Positions 50,146 through 61,330 of a DNA stretch of 64,000 bases are shown here, one piece after another. The notes beneath the pieces were generated by a model. It was given only the letters and a program-made list of their open reading frames with translations. It made no database searches and was not told where the DNA came from. Location: positions 18,138,324-18,202,323 of the forward strand of contig CM039182.1 in the NCBI GenBank assembly GCA_008360975.2. The letters are read 5' to 3'. Source of the stretch: Lichenostomus cassidix (lineage: Eukaryota; Chordata; Aves; Passeriformes; Meliphagidae). Numbering within the stretch: the first letter of the stretch is position 1; each line of letters begins with the position of its first letter. The translations under genes were made by a program, and so were the position numbers.

Positions 50146-53100
50146 ACTGTCTCACTGCAAACCGTTTTGAGTTTTGTTTTCATCTTGGATTTTTTTTTTT
50201 CAACTACTCTACAGAATCTAAAGGTTCTTAATTTCTTCACCTAACTGTATTTTGACTCTTAAACTGAGCTAAACACAAAGCTGTGCTTGCTCATGGCAGT
50301 ATTGTTGAGACTCTCTAATGGTATTTAAAATAAACTATATGCAACTCCAGATACTCTTCCTAAAGCACAAATCTCCAGTTGCTTCCAACAGATCTGGTGT
50401 CCCCCCTCTCCCCCATTTATTAAATTGGCAGTTATAATTTCTATGGAAAATGAAAAGTGCACACACACAACAGTTAATGTCAACATTCAAAGTCAATATC
50501 ACAATATCATTCTAGTATTTCAACTGCAACTAAGTACAGTATCTGTGCTGCTCCATAATTTTATTCACAAATAGTCTGTAGAATTATTCTGTACAGAAAA
50601 GGCATGAGACTAATAAAAATGTAGGGGAAAAAGTATAAACTGCCAACTTGAGCTGCTCTTAAAAAGCTGCTCCAACAGACCATTTCAAAATTACCATTAA
50701 CAGACAGACAGAAAAAAAAGGATATAAAAAACACAACCTTTTTTTGTTCTCTCATCTACTAGAAATATCTTCAGGGAAGAAGTGTTTATAAGGGCTTTTC
50801 TAAGACTTGCAAACTGCCTTAAGCTAGAGTCATCTTACTAAAGACAAATAAATGTTAGACTCATTAGGAAAAATAATCACTTACTAAGCAAACCTAAATT
50901 TAGATAGGTATTTTTATTATAAGGAACCAATTTCAGAAGTAACTTTAACTGAATAGTGCTCTGACACTATTAAAAAAATTTTAAAAAATATTAAGAAAAA
51001 AACCTGAACACTACAGTGTATTGCTATTAACAAATACAAAGCACACATCCAAGACAGCTGTGGGCAGTAGGAGGCTTTCAACTTCTATGAGACCAAAACC
51101 AGTATCTATATAATGAAACAAATGAAGCACCATAGCACCAACACACTTCTTGAACATGGGTTAGTAAGTGCCCATGAAATTGAGGACAAGGGACGTTTTC
51201 CATTGGTTTCCATCTGGCACCTTCAGATCCCAGATAATCTAACCTTGCTGAAAAGCCACAATCTGTCCAACAATAATTTAACCATGGGGTGGTTAAAGCA
51301 CCCTTGTTACCATCCTCCAATGCCTACACCAAAAAAGAAGCCTAACACCACAGCAGCAGCTTCCACTAGGACTCAAGACACCCTGTACACAGTTCTTAAA
51401 TATTATTTTGTCCAAAGTTTAACTGATGAAGAAATTAGAATTGTCAGAAAGCAACACCCAGAAGGCTGACCTGGAAGTGTCAAAAGAGGCACAGCTGTCT
51501 CTGAAGGAAGAGTAAGGAAGATATTTTTCCATAACAAGCGTGGTTAAGGACTGGCTGCCTAAAGGTGCTGTGCAATCTCCATCTTTTGAGAACTTGAGAT
51601 CTGTAGACTCCTCCACAAAACTTTTAAACTTAAGGGAGGTCAGGAAGATTCAGTTTTCCCATCTAAGGGCCAGACAGTAGGACGAAAACAGAAAAGGAAG
51701 CAAACAAGCACCATTTTCCTAAGCAGCAAGATAATACTGACTTTGTAGTCACTTTTCCTACAAAGGATAAGCATGGAAGTAAGGACATCTACAGCCAAAG
51801 TGAGAGAGTTCTCCTCTGTCTCACTGATGAGAGAACGAGCTACTAACCTATAAACAGATTTTACTTTTAATGTTTTGTGCGACTGAGAGTGTTCCTGACT
51901 ATATAACACCATGCAAAAACACCTTCCCAATCTTCTGCTGACATTTGCTTCTCTCTTAGTCAACTATTCAGGCTGAGCACAGAGCTCAGAATTCCAGCAG
52001 AATAAAGGACCTATTGCCACGCTCAAAGTTGAGTGCTTTTGTCTACTGTTTCCTACTGATGATAACTGCCTTCTTTGTCTGCAGGGTTAATGAAATATTC
52101 TAAAGAGATACCCATCCAAACTGTACACAAAAGCCCATAGGAGAAGCAAGTATTTAAAAGGATACATGGTATTTAAGACTATGTTAAAATACTTATTTTT
52201 CCATTTACTTCACCTAAGCCATAAAGTTAGCACTACAAACTTCCTATTCAAATCACTTGCTACATTATTCTTGGGCAACTAAAATTTCATCAGCAACTAT
52301 ACACCTTTTCCCTCCTCCTCACCCAGGAATAAAAAAACCTAAATCCAGTCCTTTTGAGCTTTACCAAAGTTTAAGTGTGAAAAATACTGTTGTACACTCA
52401 TTTTTTAGATTATAAAATAAAAAAGATTATAAATAAAGAACAAATAGCATTGTTCTGCACATTCAGTAACATTTAAAACATTCTCCCTCGTTTCTGTTGC
52501 AACTGAAATTATTTTATCAGGACTCCTCTTCATCCAAACACCGCACAGATATAACAGCAAGATATTCCTATTTTTTCTTAACTGTTCTCCAAATTCAGCC
52601 AGGAACTCATCCCATTTTTGAGATCACTTTTGTTCCAAATGAGTTCATTAAACCCATCTGTATAAACCATATAATTTACTCTTTTAAGTCAATTATAAGC
52701 TTTCATTCACTTTAGTTGTGCATGGTTTGAATCCAGACAAATGTCCATAGATGTACTACACACTTTTTTAATATTACTTATGAAACTTGCAGTAATTGCT
52801 AACAAACTCCTACTATTCTCACTGAATTGCTTACATGCAATTTACTTTCGGTTTCATCCCCCTTTCAGGACAACTTTAACTGGAAGAGAGGGCATGACAC
52901 GTTTTTGCAAATAGTGGTATTGGCAGCTTGCAAAACGTTCTTAAAATTTTCCCTTATACTCAGATTTTTTTTTATTTTATTTACTTTTCAGTCTTTGAGA
53001 TGGTGACCCTTTGCCACATGTGCCTTCTCAGTAACAGTTTACCAGATGCTATTGCTTGGCTTGCTTACTTGAAAATAAACTTAATTTCTTGGTTTTAAAC

Positions 53101-53464
53101 TAAAGCCTAAGAAATATATCATAAGGATTCAAATCAGCCACCAAGTTTGCTTGTTTCTGTGCACTCTCAGAACTCAGAACTGTTTTCTCTGAAACTGCTG
53201 AAAAAAAACCCTCAAGCTACCTACCATGGGCTGACAGATTCACTCCCTCTCTTGTTTCAAAGAAACACAATATTCTACAACAATCAATGTCTCCATCCAG
53301 AAATTGTACAATGTCATCATTTTTAATTTTTTGTTATTGGTGTTAGACAAAGTTAAAAACATTTACTTCAACAGTAGTTTCAAGTTCAATAACTTTGGGA
53401 AATGCTGCTTACGGTTTAAAAAAAAATCCAGTGTGCTTTCTAAGAAAACATCACACAATTATAA

Positions 53465-53494
53465 CTAAGATATTTTCTTTTGAAAATATCTTAG
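53465..53494. repeat. Perfect 13-bp inverted repeat (hairpin)
   Basis: The arm ctaagatattttc at 53465-53477 and its exact reverse complement gaaaatatcttag at 53482-53494 flank a 4-base TTTT loop. The arms are AT-rich. No open frame or known RNA gene is associated. Confidence 0.95.
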
Positions 53495-56400
53495 AAGACT
53501 ACTTCTACCAACATTAAAGTAACATGAAAAACCACATATAAACCAACTCCAATATCTGTTTTGATAACGATAATGAAAACCAATATCAAAAATTGGAAAT
53601 TCATGCTGAAAATTCTTCAAAGTTTAAATACACCATATGCGACTTGTAGCATATCACTTACATGAATCCTATTTTGATTTATCTCTGAGAAAGACACACT
53701 ACTGAGTTTTGCCAATTTTTATGTTCCATTCTAGCTCACAAAATGTTTAATTACCACCACAGAATCTATCCAAATGTTACCAATCTTTCACTAAGATTTT
53801 TATTTCTGGTGCCTTACTGATTTTTAACTCAGTGCAAACCTAGCAGTACATACTTAGCAGGTATAATTTTAATGTACATTGTTCACCAATATTCAGAGTA
53901 ACAAATCTCAGGCTTCAGACCCCTAGCTGAAAATAAATAGTTGATCTCTTATTCCAATGTGAAAGAGAACAAGTAACTCCTAGCAATCTCACCATCAGCA
54001 AACACAAGATTGTTGCCAACAAAGAACCCTATAATAACTAGAAATAAACTCTACCAAAGTAAGCTAAAATTAACGAAGAAAATCCAGGAAGATAAATAAT
54101 ACACAGTACCTTACCCATCTAACTAAATTTTTAGCTTTACAACTACTGCTTAATTGCCCAAAACTTGATTCACACTTTCCCTGTAAATAAACTCAGTACT
54201 TTTAAATTGCCTTCCAGTACAAATTTTCAAGCCTTGCTTTTACAGTCTTTAACTCCATAATAAAATAACAGCAACAAGCTTATAATCCATCCTACCATCC
54301 ACAACAAGGAAAGCCCATGTCTTGCTTATGAACTAAGAGGCACAGAGTAGGTCTCCACTACGAGCCATGGTCAGCATTGAAGCTGTGCTGCAAAGCACTA
54401 ATGCACTGTAGAGGCCAGAATCCTGAAGTCACACTGGACTCCAGCCACAGGGCCAGTCTGCAAGCACAAGAGCTCTGGCTTTATTATCACCATCCCCTAT
54501 CCATACATTGATTTCAGAGCAAAGTTTGTTTATACATTCTAAGTTGCTAAAGACTCCATTATATTCCATTAAAGAAGTCTTACTTTATATCTAACTACAG
54601 CTCGCTCCCAAACCAAGAGAATGTGTTTATTATCCTAGCATGGAAATACCTTTCTTTATTGAAATGTTAGCTCCTTATGAGGGTTGCTCTAAGTTGTCAC
54701 TTAAGGATACACCTTAATCCATTTCAACTGTGGACTGGCACTGAAAAGCAGGATCTCATCTCACTCTTCACTTTCAACTGTACATTCTTGCCCTCTCCCT
54801 GCAGTATGAGCTTGCTGTGTAGCAGGGCAAGTAATTTTGTTTTCATCTCATTATTAAACTTGTGGGAAATTTAAAAGTTTACCTTCCAGCAGGATCAGTC
54901 AATGGGTTGATGCAATCCACATTGAGGTTGTATGATTACCATGCACAAAACCACCAGTGCAGAAACACCCAGTCAGGGGAAAACCACAGTCCACTCCTTT
55001 CAGCAGAGGTCAACAGCTGTCCTAGATTACATGAAACTGCACCCTCCATTTCCACAACTATCAGATCTGCTGACTGACCCAAAGGCTGAGCTCTATCCAA
55101 CTCTGCTGGATTCACCTTTCAAAGATGTACTTAAGACCATTACTGTTACTCTTTGCCAAAGGGAAAGATTAAGTACTATTTTAAACCTTTAGTTTAGTGT
55201 CTCTTCATTAAGACATTCCATATACTTTTGGTTTAACCCTGATCTTCCTCTCCCGTAAAAACAAGAAATTTTGCAGATAAGCAATCTGTCAGCTGAAGTT
55301 ACTGTCTTTTCCTTACTCTATTAAACACATGTTTAGAGTTTGCTATTTTTAACACAGCATTGTTCATATTATATTGTTAGACCCACACTTTGAAGAGGGG
55401 TAAAAAGAAGGTGCTCTCACTAACCACAAGAGCTCTCACCATTGTGTTCAGTAGTCAACATCATCATTGGTATAAAATGGACAATTCATTAAAAAGGTAA
55501 AATAAATATTATCTGTCTATGAAGAAATAGTGTCATGCTACAAAGTCCTACTACTGAATTTCACAAAATTCTCCATTTAGAAAGATCTGCTACTCAACTA
55601 ATAATTGAATCATTTTGAATCATCACTCCACACACAACAAATAGTTTGCTTTTGAAACAGTTACAGATGAAATCCCATTGGTCCACTGTGTAAGCTAATA
55701 GCTTTCATAATTTTATCTGGCATGCTACAGAATTAATGAGTTTCTTCCACCTCCCTCAAGAAATTCTTTCATGCAACAAAAGGAAGAAATGTAAAAATAA
55801 GCACTTAAAACTCTAAAAAAAATTCTACATATACATTATGATTATCAGTAATGTAAATCATAAATACACAATACATGTTCATACATGCATTTATATTACT
55901 ATAGTATTTTAAATCTATTACCAAATTTTACTCCTTCCCAGTAAAAAAAAAAAAATACACACATAAACTGCTGTAAATCTGCTAAAAAAGGTCAGAACAT
56001 TTGCAGGTAAGCACTTGCAAAATGCCTATGTCTCAGTGTGTACATATAACATTATACCATCCACATTCTTAGACATTAACACCAAGAAAACTCATCAGAA
56101 CAGTAAACCAGACAGTGAGACTCTAATAATAACAACAGCAACAGGAAAACCTAGCATATAATGTTTTTATAGACTTGGGAGATCCTGCCACTAACCCAGG
56201 GGGTGGGAAGAGGGCCTGGACCATGACATAAAACCACCACATTGTTAGCTGGCCTTTCCCCAAGCAGCTGCATGAAAGAAGTCTTGGTGAAAAGTCACAC
56301 AAAGAATGCTGTTACACAGCATTCCAGATCATCATCAACTGGAATCAGATTTCAAAGTAACAACATGTACAGCAAAACCAAACCTTTTAGGATTACAGAA

Positions 56401-57699
56401 AATTGTGGAAAAAGATTACTGTAAGAAAGCTATTTAAATGGGAGATGCGCTATATTAGATACAAGTGAACAATTTGCTTTAAAAACAGAATGCATACTCA
56501 GGACTATGAGAAGATAAAAAAATTGGGATTCAAAAAGCTATAATCAGTCCAAATGGTCATGATTTTATTTCCTCCTCACTGAGTGTCAAAAATCCAAAGG
56601 AAGTTACTGCAACAGTGAAGGAAATAATACTGAACTGAAAGGCCCAAAACTGTCAAATGCCAGCAGTTCTTGAGTATCTTCAAACAAATGCTCACTTGTT
56701 ATGTCTCTGTTTTTCAAAACACTTATTTGTATTTTATCCTACTACTAATCCACTTACCAATCCACCAAGCTAAAGGAAAATTAATCTTTCTATAGCCTTC
56801 TTACATGTAAGACAGCAAATCAATAAGCAACTCATATATGTATCAGGTTTTCTCATTTTAAAAAACTTTTCTATTCAGTCATGTTTAAAACCACAACAGT
56901 TCCCCTATATAACATGAAAATCAAATTTATCAAGGAATGCTGTCAACAAATACATTCAGAGAGAAAAGTCCCTCTTTCAATTCCTATTTTCTACTTCAAT
57001 TCTTTGCTACTTTTAGAATCAATAAGAAAGTAATAAATAATTTTTTAACCAGTAAACAGCCTAACAGAGTTTATATAATTCCAGTCTCTGAACACTGAAA
57101 AAGTCCTAATGTTTATGTAAAAATAAAGTCCACACACAGGGAGGATTATTTTTTGTTCACGAAACTTTACCAAAGCCCTAAGACAGTCACAGATATTAGG
57201 CAGACAAAATATTAAAACTTATTCTAAGATAATTCCTAAAATTTCTTCCAAGTACACTGCTCATTACTGTGCAATGTCCTATTACTCTTACAAATTAATT
57301 AAATCAAATGTGCAGCTAAATACAGTCAACTCTTAACAATCCTTAGGACAGATAAACCCATTGACAGACAACCCACACCACAGACACTAGTCCAGATTAG
57401 ATTTGACTAAACCCAAGAGTATTGTTTCCAAGATCTGTGCAAGTGCAGGAGCAGAATGACCATTTTCACACAGTGCAGAGACTGAACAAGCATGTGCAAA
57501 TGGACCTTAGCTGCTCCTGCTCAAGGTCAGTTCAGGTCTCCAACAAGGGAAAGCACAGGAGGGACACTGAAGCAGACTAGGACACATTTCACACAAATCC
57601 AGACAGAATTATCTCTTTGGGCTCACTGCAGGTTCTGATTACAGCACCAGTAGCTACCATCACCAAGCCAAGAACAGGCAGGCATCTGTGTACTCTCCA

Positions 57700-58160
57700 G
57701 GGTACCCAAAAAGGTTATGAGAAGAGGTACTGGAAAAGTCAGCATAGAATAACTGACCTTTGCCACCTCAGTTTGCAAGCACCAAGTGGCAAAATAAAAC
57801 CACGAGGTAACAGGTTCAAAAGAAACCCATGGACACATCATACAAATCAAGTGCATAATGCTTTGCCACTCAACATTATGGACAATAAACTTTATACAGA
57901 AGCGAGCACTTTAATAGTGTGATGGACCTGTCTTCCATTAAACACAAAAATACCATGTCTGGATCAAGAAGTCCCAAAGCATAAACACTTGTAGGCTGGG
58001 AAGCTGTTCTGAGAAGGCACACAAGACCCTTCTCAAGAATCTAGTTCATAGTGACAAAGTGAGCAAGAAGAATGTTGTTTGACCTCCATGATATGCTCCT
58101 CTCCTCTTATTATTTCAGGCTGTCACCTTTAAGCTCACTGTAAGATCCATGGCATTACTG
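57700..58160 (+). mobile_element. Old CR1-like LINE 3' fragment
   Basis: Plus-strand text follows the order of a CR1 3' region: gtactggaaaagtcagcata, then accaagtggcaaaataaaac, gaggtaacaggttcaaaaga and caacattatggacaataaac. After these comes an untranslated-like tail with taggctgggaagctgttctg and ttcaggctgtcacctttaag. The short peptide GNRFKRNP fits the family's last coding block. The match is from memory of related consensus sequences, with high divergence, so the subfamily is not assigned. It is antisense to MLLT10. Confidence 0.6.
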
Positions 58161-60218
58161 CTCCAATGATGCCATATTTAAGGAATTACTCAAAACTCTA
58201 ATTCTGTATTTGCCATATATGACACTAGAGAATCCATGTTAACCTGGTAAACACAACTAAGGGAGAGTCAAACAGACTCCAAACAAGAGCACAAAACCTA
58301 AAAAGCAAATCTAAAAAAATTGTGATCTCCAGAAGGTCAGATAAGAGCAACAGGCCAGTAAAAGGAGGGGGAGCAGGAGGAAGAATGCACACAAATGAAC
58401 CTCACACTATTTGGGGGGGCAGGAGAGAGGGACAGAAAAACCTCACAAAATAACAACACAACCACACCATACACCACCATAATATACAGTCAATTAATTA
58501 TACTTATAGTCAGTTCATAATACTTATAAACAACACAAGTATGACTCCCAAACTACTTTGTCATACATATCTTATAGTGCTCAAGAGTTCTTAAAGGCAG
58601 ATAACATCATTAGAGAAGAGCTCTAAGGTTAGGCTGCTTTCAGTTACAGTCGTGCAACTGACTTAAGCCAGCTAACATACTGGCTGCTGCTACAGGAATA
58701 CTCCTGGCCACTCCTTATATCAGCATTAGCAAGGGCAGCTGCGTCAGGGAAATTTTCATGTAGCTGAAAAGGAATGCAGGGGCAGAAAAAATAAGTTTTA
58801 AACGCTAGTACCATCACAAAGGAGGAGGAAGTAATGTATAGCAAGGACCCTCAGTGCAGTAAGGGCATCTTACTGCAGGTTAAGAAAATTATGGAACCCT
58901 GTAGTAAAAGCTCAGTAGACCATTAAGCTTCCTAACATACAAGAAAATACAGTAGCTTCAATTCCCAAAACACATTCTTCACCTTATTATAAAGCAAATA
59001 TCCGGAAGGCTTTAAGAAAAAAAAAAAAACACCACCTGAACTACAGGAGCAGCAGGCCATGTATGGGCTTAGCTATCTGCATATTCAAAACAAAATGCAC
59101 ATTAATTTTCTGGCTACAAAATGAAGTTATTTGTTGCCAGAAGGCAGAAAGAAGCAAAACTTTATATCACTGACTTAAAATCAGCAATTTCTTCTCTTGT
59201 TCTGAAAAGCTAAGACCATTTAATTATTTCTATATTTTGAGAAAGACTGCATAATTACAAGTTTATAAAGCTAGATCCTTACAAGGTTAACAGAAATATT
59301 TGCTTCAAAGTTTCTTCTCAAATACGTGCATCTTTTTATGATTCGCTTGGCAACAAAAGGTGTAACAGCATTTTTAAAAAATTAAGTATTAACCTACAGT
59401 AAATGCAATTTTTAACTGGCAAGCCCATTACTGATCTTCAACAATATTTCCTTAAGTCTAAAAATCTTCTGGCACAATCTCTTGTAAGCCAACTCTTTGA
59501 AAGGAATGCTTCAGCTAAGAATGCAGATTTCTGAGATGCAACACCAGTCAAAGTATTTTCCAATGTGCACATCCTTCTGTAAAGCTGTTATTTAAAGGGC
59601 ATTTGGTCCACAAAGTATAATTTGCTGTTTTCAACACCATGGATGAAATCTGTTACAGAGACTGGGTTTTTTCAGAAGAAAATATAAATTCTTAAGCCTC
59701 TCAGCTATGAAATTTTTCAAATGAAGCTTTCACTGATGAAAATACTTAGGTATTAAAATTATAGTACAGTGTAGTATCTTTGCTATTTAAACTTAAAGCA
59801 TTCCAATCTTACAGTAATTCACTTCCAGACAGGAACTCGTCATTACAATTAGTAGAGCCATAAGGATGTTCAGATCTTCGATGCACACAATCAAAGTAAG
59901 TTCTCAAGACTTTATGTAAAGAAAGTTTCAACACCACCACAGACAATAGCAAAGCATTCCTAAAGGCTATTTTAAGTATGAAATCAGAAAACACTTCAGC
60001 TACTTCATACTTCATAATTTTTACTGTATATTTTAAGAAGTTTGAGGCTTTCTTATTACCATTTCCTAGAAAAGAAAGTGTCCTGCTGCCATTTCTAAAG
60101 ACATTAATTCAACACTGCACATATCACCGTAAGAGGAATAATAAAGAAGACTAAAGTACTGGGCACTAAGTTCAGTAATGTGTTTGAGTTAGTTGACACT
60201 AGAATGCTAAACCTAGAG

Positions 60219-60220
<2 letters not shown>

Positions 60221-60274
<54 letters not shown>

Positions 60275-60303
60275 TATATACATATAAATATATATACACA
60301 TAA
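60221..60303. repeat. Compound TA/CA/TA microsatellite
   Basis: About 30 bases of alternating TA are followed by about 11 CA units and then a second interrupted TA block. It is likely length-polymorphic and produces spurious low-complexity open frames on the minus strand. Confidence 0.97.
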
Positions 60304-61275
60304 ACAGAGCAGTCAAAGGTACACAAGGGAAAGGGTAGATCAGCACAAACACGAGCAGGTTCTACGTTCCTGCAACTCAACTGCAACAGAAATAGCAAAG
60401 CTGCATCAACACTAAGCTAAGATATAAACTAGCTAGAACATTATGTACACAGCATAGAATCTGCAGAATGCAATTTACATAGACTGTCCAAGTGAAATCC
60501 AGAACCCAGATCATACTTTCTCTTCTCACAAGAGAAAGGGCTCAGTATCAAAATGACAAGGCTATTTACAGATAGATGATGGATGGGAATTTAGAAGTAT
60601 CTAGTAGAGAGAGAAAGCGGCATTCCAAATGCGATTGAAACGTTAATTGAAATTTTTTACTTGTATCACCCAGCTATGAGTATAAACATAACCAAGACAG
60701 GATATCCAGGGGAGACTTTCTCTAGCAGTTTTACTCAGCAGGAGCAGAACTGATGATAACCTGAACAGTGAAATTAGAAAGATGCAAGGCAGAGGCAATC
60801 ACTGCTGCAACTTTCCAGCGCTAACTTCTTTGTTACAGAACCTATTAGTAAATCAGGCATGAAAGAGCCAACCTTTGAAAAAGCACTGGTGCATTCAGTC
60901 TGGGCTATAGACATAAAAATTCCACTTTCCTCCATGAATGGTGCACTTTCAACAGCTTTCTGTAAATGCTCAGGCTCCAACTAAATACACATAAAATTCA
61001 CCTATTTTAACCATTCAAATCTCATGTTAAAATGCACTTTTTTATTGTTTTTCCTAAACTTTTTTTCCTAAAAATGAAACTAAGAATAATGACAGATGTC
61101 CTCAAACTAAATTGAACCTAAAGTAGAAAAAATTAGGGTTACTGTAAAATATTTATCTCTTTCCAAACCAGTCAGTGGTTTTTTTTATGTTTAGGACCCC
61201 CAGAATTTGTTTTCCACAGATTTATTTCCCTCATACAAAATAAAAGAGTTCACAAAAAGTAAGAATAAAACTTAC

Positions 61276-61330
61276 CCCCATTATCTGTTCTCTTTAAAGC
61301 ACCATCCTTATGAGGGCATAATTCACATCT
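61276..61330 (-). CDS. MLLT10: MLLT10 exon: start of zinc knuckle
   Basis: This 55-base exon has acceptor tttttcctag and donor GTAAG. It starts in phase 0 and ends with the first base of a glycine codon. It reads RCELCPHKDGALKRTDNG, corresponding to about residues 81-99 if the N-terminus is like human AF10. The two cysteines of CELC are the first pair of ligands of the C2HC zinc knuckle between the two PHD fingers. The His-Cys pair lies in the next exon, so the knuckle is split by a 12.3-kb intron. The preceding exon, expected to end the first PHD finger, was not found up to position 64000. Confidence 0.96.

Larger units (their letters stand above)
48940..61275 (-). other. MLLT10: Intron, 12.3 kb, splitting the zinc knuckle
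   Basis: This phase-1 intron contains an A-rich tract at 50.1 kb, a perfect hairpin at 53.5 kb, a CR1-like remnant at 57.7-58.2 kb and a TA/CA microsatellite at 60.2 kb. The rest is unique AT-rich sequence. Confidence 0.9.

Noticed and set aside
51113..51469. Plus-strand open frame of 118 codons
   Set aside because: No recognised domain, no promoter or splice context, atypical low-complexity composition, and overlapped by an open frame on the other strand. It is consistent with chance.
60104..60398. Minus-strand frames rich in Tyr-Ile and Cys-Val repeats
   Set aside because: These are translations of the TA/CA microsatellite.
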